Assembly (NCBI RefSeq): GCF_010993975.1
Contig: NZ_JAACZO010000032.1
Coordinates: 226,367-290,366, forward strand
DNA: 64,000 nt
From: Halomonas faecis
GTDB lineage: Bacteria > Pseudomonadota > Gammaproteobacteria > Pseudomonadales > Halomonadaceae
Reading direction: 5' to 3'
Shown here: piece after piece, positions 25,781 to 32,649 of the stretch
How the letters are laid out: each line of letters begins with the position of its first letter
Position numbering within the stretch: the stretch's first letter is position 1
Notes under the pieces: generated by a model
Told to the model about the DNA's origin: nothing
What the model saw: the letters and a program-made list of their open reading frames with translations, nothing else
Databases searched by the model: none
Program-made: the position numbers and the translations under genes

Positions 25781-27089
25781 TTGGCGCAGCCTGCGTTTCC
25801 GCCTGTTCACCTGGCTTTGCGGTGTGGCCGTGGTCGTGGTTGGCGTGACCTGGTTGTTGCACGGCTCGCTGTTGAGCGATCTGGCCCGAGAATTCCTGGG
25901 GGAGCGACTACGGCAGGAGGCGGAATACACCCTGCGACGGCTGCAAGAGGAAGGCCCATCAGCACTGGCGTGGCTGGAGGCAACCAGCGAAACCTACCAG
26001 CTCTTTCACCACCTCTATGCCGTCCGGCTGAATGGCATAGTGACCGTCTCCGATCCTCTTTGGCGAGAGCAATTGGAACCCTATCTGAGTAGTGGCGGGG
26101 ACAGCCTCTTTGACGTTGAATGGCGAGGCCGCCAACTGCTCGTCTACCGTGAAGTGTTTGCCTTCGATGGGCAGCGGGGCGTCCTGCTGATCGGCGAGGA
26201 CTTCTCCCAGGTAGAGTCAGGCTTGGCAACCTTGCACTGGTGGGTCGCGGGTATTGCCGGTGTCGTGCTGCTGCTGCTGGTTACTCTCAATCTCATCGCC
26301 GTGAGTCGCGGACTTCGCCCATTGACCCAGCTCCATGATCAGCTGCACGAACTGCAGTGGGGCCGCCGAGATCGGATTCAGCTCGATGCCCCCTCTGAGC
26401 TGGATGATCTAGTCGTACAGCTTAACCAGTTCTTGGATGATCAGGACCGGCGCTTGGCACGTTCCCGCGAATCGGTGGCGAACCTTTCGCATGGACTCAA
26501 GACTCCGTTGGCTGCTGTGACCCAGGTGCTTCGCGGCTCACGACCCATTGATGACAAGCGCCGCCAGAAGATGTTGAAGCGCTTGGAGGACATCTATGCG
26601 CAGCTGGAATCGGAGCTGCGTCGCTCGCGCTTTGCGACCGGTGCCTATGCCGGTCAGGTGACGATTGTCCGGCGCGAGGCCGAACAGCTGATCGACATGT
26701 TTGACACGCTTTACCCAGAAACGTGCTTCCAACTTGATGCCGATCTGGGGATGGCAGTCAGTGTGCCCGTGGAGCGCCAGGATTTCATGGAGATGCTGGG
26801 TGTTGTTCTCGACAACGCGGGCAAGTGGGCGACTGAAGAGGTTCATTGCCGGCTAGCAGTGAGCGGAACAGCGTTGAGCGTCACTGTGGAAGATGATGGC
26901 CCAGGAGTTGGGGCAGACAAGCTCGAACAGCTGGGCCAGCGGGGGGTGCGCCTCGATGAAGGCGTGCCGGGCCATGGTCTGGGGCTTTCCATCCTGGGTG
27001 AGTTGGTACATGCATGCAATGGATCGGTTGATTTCCAGCATTCTCCCCTAGGCGGGTTAAAAGTGGTGACTATCTTTCCCTTGGCCTGA
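25767..27089 (+). CDS. Sensor histidine kinase paired with the PhoP-like regulator
   Basis: About 440 residues. The TTG at 25767 is preferred because AGGGG lies 7 bases upstream; a GTG at 25749 is an alternative. Either start overlaps the regulator gene. Two membrane helices (WLCGVAVVVVGVTWLLHGSL and WWVAGIAGVVLLLLVTLNLI) flank a periplasmic sensor of about 125 residues without an obvious His/Met copper site. HAMP, HisKA with NLSHGLKTPLAAV (PhoQ-like motif), and an ATPase domain (VVLDNAGKWA, EDDGPGV, GHGLGLSI) follow. Stimulus unknown: copper or silver is suggested by the neighbours, cation or envelope stress by the PhoQ-like motif. Confidence 0.88.
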   Translation: MPRVDWRSLRFRLFTWLCGVAVVVVGVTWLLHGSLLSDLAREFLGERLRQEAEYTLRRLQEEGPSALAWLEATSETYQLFHHLYAVRLNGIVTVSDPLWREQLEPYLSSGGDSLFDVEWRGRQLLVYREVFAFDGQRGVLLIGEDFSQVESGLATLHWWVAGIAGVVLLLLVTLNLIAVSRGLRPLTQLHDQLHELQWGRRDRIQLDAPSELDDLVVQLNQFLDDQDRRLARSRESVANLSHGLKTPLAAVTQVLRGSRPIDDKRRQKMLKRLEDIYAQLESELRRSRFATGAYAGQVTIVRREAEQLIDMFDTLYPETCFQLDADLGMAVSVPVERQDFMEMLGVVLDNAGKWATEEVHCRLAVSGTALSVTVEDDGPGVGADKLEQLGQRGVRLDEGVPGHGLGLSILGELVHACNGSVDFQHSPLGGLKVVTIFPLA

Positions 27090-27236
27090 TTAAAACTATC
27101 CAGACTTCATTGGGACGGCTCAGCTTCCAGAAAAAGTTGTGTGATGTTTATTTTAAGTCAGCCGTGTGTAATTCTTTCCCCTGAGCTCAAGCTGGCGTGG
27201 GCAGGCTTTTATTGAATAGCCCATGTTAAGGGTCCG

Positions 27237-27268
27237 TTCAGGAATGGTTCAGGTCAGTCAGCTAGTAT
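27237..27268 (+). promoter_or_regulatory. Tandem TTCAG box, site 2 (no gene directly downstream)
   Basis: TTCAG at 27237-27241 and 27248-27252, then 10 bp, then -10-like TAGTAT at 27263-27268. The next element downstream is an intrinsic terminator at 27388, not a gene. Confidence 0.75.
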
Positions 27269-27274
27269 TTCGAT

Positions 27275-27410
27275 TAAGAGAATGCTGAGTAAGCTGAGAG
27301 CTGCTGAGATAAGTTTCACTGGGCTGGGTTGACGGAGGTGCTATCGCGAAAATTGATCGGCGGTATGTTTTGATCGTATCTTTCAAGCCGGCCTTGTGCC
27401 GGTTTTTTTT
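27275..27410 (+). ncRNA. Candidate small RNA between kinase and porin genes
   Basis: Predicted from promoter and terminator only: a start about 7 bases after the TAGTAT element gives a transcript of roughly 135 nt ending in a strong intrinsic terminator. The only short frame with a ribosome-binding-like GGAGG encodes about 11 codons, so a non-coding RNA is more likely than a peptide. The interval is AT-richer than its surroundings. Targets unknown. Confidence 0.45.
27388..27410 (+). terminator. Rho-independent terminator
   Basis: CCGGC (27388-27392), loop CTTGT, GCCGG (27398-27402), followed by eight T residues (27403-27410). Confidence 0.88.
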
Positions 27411-27433
27411 GAATTCAGTATTTTAAGTTTGTT

Positions 27434-27465
27434 TTCAGGGTTAGTTCAGGTGATGCTGCTAGGAT
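27434..27465 (+). promoter_or_regulatory. Tandem TTCAG box, site 3 (DcaP-like porin)
   Basis: TTCAG at 27434-27438 and 27445-27449, 10 bp, then -10-like TAGGAT at 27460-27465. A start near 27472 leaves a 39-base leader before the porin ATG. Confidence 0.78.
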
Positions 27466-27510
27466 TTCTTGGCGGTTTATAGAAATCATCTAGCTAGCAA
27501 AGGGAAAGTC

Positions 27511-28677
27511 ATGAATAATAAGCGAATATATGTGGTCAGTGCCTCTGCTCTTGTAGCAGTGTTGGGGAGTGTCAGTGCACCGGCTCTGGAATTCGAAGTA
27601 AGGGATACCTCCGTTGATATTTATGGTTATGCCAGGTTGAATATGGCATATAATTTCGATGGGGATGCGGGTTCGGCGAATGAAGGTTACTTTGCCGAAG
27701 CGGCGACAACACCTGATTCGCCAGATGGAGACTTTCAGATATCTGCATCGCAGAGCCGGTTCGGTTTTGCGACAGTGACCCCCACGCGTGCGGGAGATAT
27801 ATCAACGAAGTTTGAAGGGGATTTCTGGTCGGAGAATGATACCAACCCCCGGTTTCGCCTTCGCCAGGCCTATGGTGAGTGGAATGGCATCCTGGGGGGG
27901 CAAACCTGGTCAAATTACAATACCTTCGTTGGGTTTACGCCGACACTGGATTTCTATGGCACGGCAGCAAGCGCTGGGTATGGCTCGCGTGTCCCGCAGT
28001 TGAGATACACGACTGGACATTTTTCGGTCGCCCTTGAAAAGCCGCTGCAGAATATCGTCGAGGGTGAAGAAATTCCCGCTGATGTCAGCGCGGGCGATGC
28101 GGTCACCTCCCTGCCAACCTTGAGCGTGCGCTATGAAGAGTCAAGTGGGGTTTTCTCCTATGCGCTTGCCGGTGTGCTCCGCCAGCTCAAATACGATACC
28201 AACAGCCAGGATGATACCGCTCTCGGCGGTGCAGTGCTTGCGGCGGCGAGTTACACACAGGGGCCGCTGACGGTGAGGGGTATCGCCCATGCCAGCGAGG
28301 GTGGTAATTACTACCTGTACTGGTCCGGTGGCTACTGGAACGGTGCCGATGCCTTCATTGATCAAGGCGGTAGCCTGAACAAGCTGTCAGGTGAAGGCGC
28401 CTCAATCGGTTTTTCCTACAAGCTTTCTCCTGAGTATACGTTAAATACTTCTTATGGCTATACGAGGGTCGCTTCGGACGGCGTGCAGGTTGCTGCGGCT
28501 GAGGCTTTCGAAAGCGATTTCGGGCGAAAGAACCAGAATGCATTCGTCAACCTTATGTGGACACCCCATGAGCGGCTGATGTATGGGTTGGAGTTTGCCT
28601 ATTACAAGACCCAGGTGCAGGACCAGATCGATGAGGACGCCAAGCGACTCATGCTATCTGCGCAGTATGCATTCTAA
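27511..28677 (+). CDS. DcaP-like outer membrane porin
   Basis: 388 residues from ATG 27511 (AAGGGA upstream). Signal peptide MNNKRIYVVSASALVAVLGSVSAPA. The mature protein opens with VDIYGYARLNMAYNFDGDAG and contains the conserved SASQSRFGF segment, GGQTWSNYNTF, alternating amphipathic strands, and a C-terminal aromatic residue (SAQYAF) required for beta-barrel assembly. This is the pattern of DcaP trimeric channels, which pass anionic solutes. Expressed from a tandem TTCAG promoter, so probably altered together with the metal genes. Ends in a good hairpin. Confidence 0.87.
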   Translation: MNNKRIYVVSASALVAVLGSVSAPALEFEVRDTSVDIYGYARLNMAYNFDGDAGSANEGYFAEAATTPDSPDGDFQISASQSRFGFATVTPTRAGDISTKFEGDFWSENDTNPRFRLRQAYGEWNGILGGQTWSNYNTFVGFTPTLDFYGTAASAGYGSRVPQLRYTTGHFSVALEKPLQNIVEGEEIPADVSAGDAVTSLPTLSVRYEESSGVFSYALAGVLRQLKYDTNSQDDTALGGAVLAAASYTQGPLTVRGIAHASEGGNYYLYWSGGYWNGADAFIDQGGSLNKLSGEGASIGFSYKLSPEYTLNTSYGYTRVASDGVQVAAAEAFESDFGRKNQNAFVNLMWTPHERLMYGLEFAYYKTQVQDQIDEDAKRLMLSAQYAF

Positions 28678-28705
28678 CTCTGGGGGAAAGTGAGCGAGCT
28701 CTGGA

Positions 28706-28737
28706 AAGCAGGCTGGGCAATGGTCCAGCCTGCTTGC
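28706..28737 (+). terminator. Hairpin after the DcaP-like porin gene
   Basis: An 11-bp perfect stem, AAGCAGGCTGG (28706-28716) with CCAGCCTGCTT (28725-28735), loop of 8. The U-tract is short. Confidence 0.65.
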
Positions 28738-28812
28738 TATGTTTGGCGACGTTTCGATGCAGGGCAGAAGACAATTTTATGTGAGCGAATTTTTTGGAGG
28801 ATGAGGTTGTCG

Positions 28813-28844
28813 TTAAGGGAGTGTTCAGGGTGTTTGGGTACTAT
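28813..28844 (+). promoter_or_regulatory. Tandem TTCAG-like box, site 4 (small secreted protein)
   Basis: TTAAG (28813-28817) and TTCAG (28824-28828) are 11 bp apart; TACTAT follows after 10 bp at 28839-28844. The upstream half-site is degenerate, but the spacing is identical to the other sites. Confidence 0.68.
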
Positions 28845-28873
28845 GAAGATACCAACAGAGAGGAGGTGGTATC

Positions 28874-29290
28874 ATGAAACTCAAGTCCAGTGCTCTTGTG
28901 ATCGCTATGACAGCTATGATTTCTATGCCTGCAATGGCCAGCTTTGGTGGGGAGGCAAAGAACAGCATTCAGCTAGCCGAGGGAATCTCGTCTACGCAGA
29001 TTCTGTCTGGCGGACATCCCATTAGTTACGAATTGAATGTTGAGCGAGATTCCTTGCTCAGCATCAGCAGTGGTCAGCGCCCTGGGGCTTCTTCTGCCGG
29101 TGTTCGGATTCAAGGAAAGCTGGTCAACCAGTCCGGTGAAGTTGTGGCAAGGTCAAATGGCTATAATGGGAGGTTTTCGCTGACCGAGAGGGTATCTCCG
29201 GGAAGCTATACGCTGATTGTCTCAGGAAATGCTCCGGCAGGTGGGGAACCTGATAGAAGCCGTTATAACCTGCATGTAAAGTATGATTGA
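28874..29290 (+). CDS. Small secreted beta-rich protein of unknown function
   Basis: 138 residues; ATG after GAGGAGG. Signal peptide MKLKSSALVIAMTAMISMPAMA. The mature 115 residues contain no Cys and almost no His or Met, so metal binding is unlikely. The pattern of strands (HPISYELNVERDSLLSISSG, VRIQGKLVNQSGEVV, SPGSYTLIVSGNAP, RYNLHVKYD) resembles a pre-peptidase C-terminal (PPC)-like beta sandwich. It is a single-gene unit with its own tandem-box promoter and terminator inside the metal regulon. I cannot assign a function. Confidence 0.72.
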   Translation: MKLKSSALVIAMTAMISMPAMASFGGEAKNSIQLAEGISSTQILSGGHPISYELNVERDSLLSISSGQRPGASSAGVRIQGKLVNQSGEVVARSNGYNGRFSLTERVSPGSYTLIVSGNAPAGGEPDRSRYNLHVKYD

Positions 29291-29331
29291 TTTGGTGGTC
29301 TCACTTCTAAACGTTAGATTGCAATGTGATT

Positions 29332-29354
29332 TGGCCAGCATCAGCTGGCCATTT
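29332..29354 (+). terminator. Intrinsic terminator after the small secreted protein
   Basis: TGGCCAGC (29332-29339), loop ATCA, GCTGGCCA (29344-29351), then TTT. Confidence 0.7.
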
Positions 29355-29372
29355 CCGCATGGTGTGGACGCA

Positions 29373-29404
29373 TTCAGTCTGAATTCAGGTTTTTCAGGTA
29401 GGGT
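29373..29404 (+). promoter_or_regulatory. Tandem TTCAG box, site 5 (cusCBA-like operon)
   Basis: TTCAG at 29373-29377 and 29384-29388, 10 bp, then -10-like TAGGGT at 29399-29404. A third TTCAG at 29393-29397 falls in the spacer. The predicted leader before the GTG at 29568 is about 157 bases and includes an 18-codon frame at 29435-29491 (MKWLLFLWKVWPFGRSVR), which may be chance. Confidence 0.72.
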
Positions 29405-29567
29405 CGGTGGTATCGATTGCCACCACCTTGTTAGATGAAATGGTTGCTATTCCTGTGGAAGGTGTGGCCATTCGGGCGGTCTGTTCGGTGAATTAATGAT
29501 CAGGATGACCGGCTTGAAAAGTAGGGCTTCCTGGATTCCAGAAGGATGGTCATGTGGAGACAATCCG

Positions 29568-30860
29568 GTGAAGAAATCCATTTTTGTTCTGGCTGGTATG
29601 CTGAGTGCCGCCTTGCCGATGCAGTCACTTCTTGCCGCAGGCATGGGTATGACCTTGGATGCGGCTGTTCAAGTGGCAATAGACAATGATCCCTGGCTCA
29701 GCAGCAGCGTGCACACCGAGGAGGCACTAATCAGTGAATCGATAGTCGCCGGTGAGCTGCCTGACCCGAGGGTTTCGCTGATGGCGGCCAACTTGCCGGT
29801 CGACACCTTCGATCTGAACCAGGAAGGCATGACCCAGTTCAGCATCGGCATCAGCCAGATGTTTCCTCGCGGTGACAGCCTGGCGCTTGCCAAACAGCAG
29901 AAGCAGCAGTTTGCTGCCCAGCAGCCAATGCTGCGCAAGGATCGAGAGGCCAAGGTTGCAGCCGTGGTCAGCCAGCTGTGGCTGGAAGCCACTCGAGCTG
30001 AGCAGAGTATCCGCCGGATCGAGCGTGATCGTAGCCTGTTCGAGCAGTTGGCGGATGTTGCTGAGGTGAGCTACGCCTCGGCCTTTGGCATGACTCGCCA
30101 GGAAGATGTGATCCGCGCACAGCTGGAGCTGACACGCCTGGAGGATCGCTTGACCGATCTCAAGCAGCAGCAGGAGTCGGTAGAGAAGCAGTTGTCGGAG
30201 TGGTTGGGAAGCTCAGCTGTCATGCCCGCAGCGGGGGGCTTCCCCGATATCAAACTGTCGGAACCCGAGCTCTTTGCAGAGCTTGAGCGGCCCAGTCGTC
30301 AGGAGTGGTATGAGCGGGTGAGGCGACATCCGATGGTGCTGGCGGTGGACCGGAAAATCGATGCCATGGCCACTGGAGTCGATGCAGCAAAGCAGCAATA
30401 CAAGCAGGAATGGGGTGTCTCTGCACAGTACGGCTACCGCAAGGATGATCCCATGGGCGGAAGCCGTTCGGACCTGTTCACTGTGGGGGTAACTTTTGAC
30501 CTGCCGATCTTCACGGAGAATCGCCAGGACAAGAGCGTGGCGGCAGCCGCATCACGCCATGAATCGGTCCGCTACGAGAGAGAAATTCTGGTTCGTGAAC
30601 TGATTGCCCGACTCGAAACCAATTGGGCGGAGCTGTCACGTCTCGATGAACGGATTGCCCTGTATGAACAGCGGTTATTGCCCGAGATGAGTGAGCAGGC
30701 CGAAGCCTCTCTTTCCGCGTACAACAATGACGATGGCGACTTTGCCGAGGCGGTTCGTGCGCGCATCGATGAAACCAATGCCAGCGTGGAACTGATTGCC
30801 TTGTCTGCCCAGCGGTTCAAGGTGATGGCCGAAATCAACTACCTGCTGTCCCGAGCGTAG
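29568..30860 (+). CDS. TolC-family outer membrane factor of a Cus-type efflux system
   Basis: About 430 residues from the GTG at 29568, chosen because GGAG lies 8 bases upstream and the signal peptide MKKSIFVLAGMLSAALPMQSLLAA follows; an ATG at 29496 without a ribosome binding site is the alternative. Two OEP repeats with long alternating hydrophilic helices (TLDAAVQVAIDNDPW, VSYASAFGMTRQEDVIRAQL) and coiled-coil segments, as in CusC/CzcC. It would form the outer membrane channel for the CusBA-like proteins encoded directly downstream. Not obviously a lipoprotein, unlike E. coli CusC. Confidence 0.87.
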   Translation: MKKSIFVLAGMLSAALPMQSLLAAGMGMTLDAAVQVAIDNDPWLSSSVHTEEALISESIVAGELPDPRVSLMAANLPVDTFDLNQEGMTQFSIGISQMFPRGDSLALAKQQKQQFAAQQPMLRKDREAKVAAVVSQLWLEATRAEQSIRRIERDRSLFEQLADVAEVSYASAFGMTRQEDVIRAQLELTRLEDRLTDLKQQQESVEKQLSEWLGSSAVMPAAGGFPDIKLSEPELFAELERPSRQEWYERVRRHPMVLAVDRKIDAMATGVDAAKQQYKQEWGVSAQYGYRKDDPMGGSRSDLFTVGVTFDLPIFTENRQDKSVAAAASRHESVRYEREILVRELIARLETNWAELSRLDERIALYEQRLLPEMSEQAEASLSAYNNDDGDFAEAVRARIDETNASVELIALSAQRFKVMAEINYLLSRA

Positions 30861-30906
30861 CCCTACGCTAGCTCATGATACCTCAATTCTGGAATGAGAA
30901 GTCACG

Positions 30907-32649
30907 ATGAATCCAATGGGAAAGTACTTGCTCGTAACGTCGCTGGGCGTGCTGTTGGGCGTATCGGGAACTGTGGTCATGGATGGCAACAGCTTTATCG
31001 TTGATTCGGTGAAAAATATCGCCGCTGAAGGTGATGGGAAGAATGGAAAAGGGCAGGAAGAGGAGCGAGAGCCTCTTTACTGGGTTGCGCCGATGGACCC
31101 CAACTACAAGCGGGACAAACCGGGAAAATCGCCGATGGGGATGGATCTGGTTCCTGTCTATGAGGACGGCGATGAAGGCGACAGTCCGGGAACGGTAAAG
31201 ATCTCCCCTGGTGTGGTGAATAATCTCGGCGTCAGGACGGCAACAGTGGAAAAGGGTGTTTTTGATACCACCGTAAGGACGGTGGGATATGTACAGTATG
31301 ATGAAGACAGTTTGGTGCACATTCATCCCCGAGTTGAGGGGTGGGTAGAGCAGCTGTTCGTCAAGGCGGAAGGTGAACGTGTCACCCAGGGTAAACCTCT
31401 CTACTCGATCTACTCACCCACCTTGGTTAATGCCCAGGAAGAGCTCCTTCTGGCACTGAATCGTGACAACCCTGGTCTCATTTCAGCCGCCATGGCGCGT
31501 TTGCGCGCTCTCCAGGTACCCGAAGAAGCGATCCAGAGTCTCAGACAGAATCGTCAGGTCAGCCAGACGATTACCTTGCGCGCCCCGCAAAGTGGTGTGC
31601 TGGACAACCTGGAGGTTCGCGAGGGAATGTTCGTGCGCCCGGGAGTCAGCATGATGAGTATTGGCGTTCTCGATCGTGTCTGGGTGGTCGGTGAGGTCTT
31701 CGAGCGTCAGGCGGCGCTGATCGAAGAGGGGGATAGGGTTCGCATGACACTCGACTATCTTCCTGATCGGAAGTGGGATGGTGTGGTCGACTACGTATAT
31801 CCCAACATCGATGAAAAAACGCGAACGGCCCGAGTTCGGATGCGATTTTCCAATGAAGACATGGCCTTGAAGCCGGGTATGTTTGCGCAGCTTACCGTTT
31901 TGTCAGAGTCGGACGGAGAGTCACTACAGATCCCTCGAGAGTCCTTGATTCGTACTGGTGATCAGGCGAGAGTCGTGCTCGCATTGGGTGATGGAAAGTT
32001 TAAATCTATCGAAGTCAACCTGGGCCGAGTTGGCTGGGAAAAGGTGGAGGTGATATCGGGGCTTGAGGAGGGAGAACGTATTGTTACATCGGCGCAATTC
32101 TTGCTCGACTCCGAGTCGAGCCGTACCTCCGATTTTCGCCGGATGGAACATAGTTATGAGGCAAGTGGCGATAATGACAGCCATGAAGAAACAGTATGGG
32201 TAGCGGCGAGCATTGAAAATGTCATGCCTAACCATCGCATGGTAACCCTTGCCCATGATGCCATAGAGGCGTGGCAGTGGCCTGCCATGAATATGGATTT
32301 CTCGGTGGATGAATCCATTGAAATGGAATCTTTAAAATCAGGAATGGATATCCATGTTGAAATCGGGGAGGTTGGAGAAGGCGAATATCACGTCATGGCG
32401 GTGCATGTGGAGGCGCGGCCAGAGGAAGAGTCTGACATGACAGAGATGAACCATGATCAGCATGGCGGAGAGAGTGAAAGTGGTCATGAGCCATCAGAGC
32501 ACGCTTCTCATGCTTCGCACACTGATCTTTCGGCCCCAATGGACGCTCACGAAGGCCATGGTGATTCCGGTGGCATGCCTCAGGTTAATGAGCGACATGA
32601 TAGCCATGATGGTCATGGTGGCCATGGAGCAGAGGAGCATAAGCAATGA
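30907..32649 (+). CDS. cusB: Cus-type RND periplasmic adaptor with fused CusF-like domain
   Basis: 580 residues, longer than E. coli CusB (about 400). N-terminal membrane anchor (residues 5-25), a heavy-metal-binding segment YWVAPMDPNYKRDKPGKSPMGMDLVPVYED with paired Met residues, the barrel-sandwich/helical-hairpin adaptor body (VHIHPRVEGWVEQLFVKAEG), then a CusF-like beta-barrel (about 435-500) with VMPNHRMVTLAHDAIEAWQWPAMNMDF holding the His, Trp and Met ligands expected for Cu+/Ag+. The last 70 residues are His-rich (HDSHDGHGGHGAEEHKQ). The chaperone that is a separate CusF in enterobacteria is built in here. Stop overlaps cusA start (ATGA). Confidence 0.92.
   Translation: MNPMGKYLLVTSLGVLLGVSGTVVMDGNSFIVDSVKNIAAEGDGKNGKGQEEEREPLYWVAPMDPNYKRDKPGKSPMGMDLVPVYEDGDEGDSPGTVKISPGVVNNLGVRTATVEKGVFDTTVRTVGYVQYDEDSLVHIHPRVEGWVEQLFVKAEGERVTQGKPLYSIYSPTLVNAQEELLLALNRDNPGLISAAMARLRALQVPEEAIQSLRQNRQVSQTITLRAPQSGVLDNLEVREGMFVRPGVSMMSIGVLDRVWVVGEVFERQAALIEEGDRVRMTLDYLPDRKWDGVVDYVYPNIDEKTRTARVRMRFSNEDMALKPGMFAQLTVLSESDGESLQIPRESLIRTGDQARVVLALGDGKFKSIEVNLGRVGWEKVEVISGLEEGERIVTSAQFLLDSESSRTSDFRRMEHSYEASGDNDSHEETVWVAASIENVMPNHRMVTLAHDAIEAWQWPAMNMDFSVDESIEMESLKSGMDIHVEIGEVGEGEYHVMAVHVEARPEEESDMTEMNHDQHGGESESGHEPSEHASHASHTDLSAPMDAHEGHGDSGGMPQVNERHDSHDGHGGHGAEEHKQ

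Noticed and set aside
29435..29491. 18-codon leader peptide before the cusC-like gene
   Set aside because: No ribosome binding site and no attenuator-like hairpins seen; kept only as a remark in the promoter entry.
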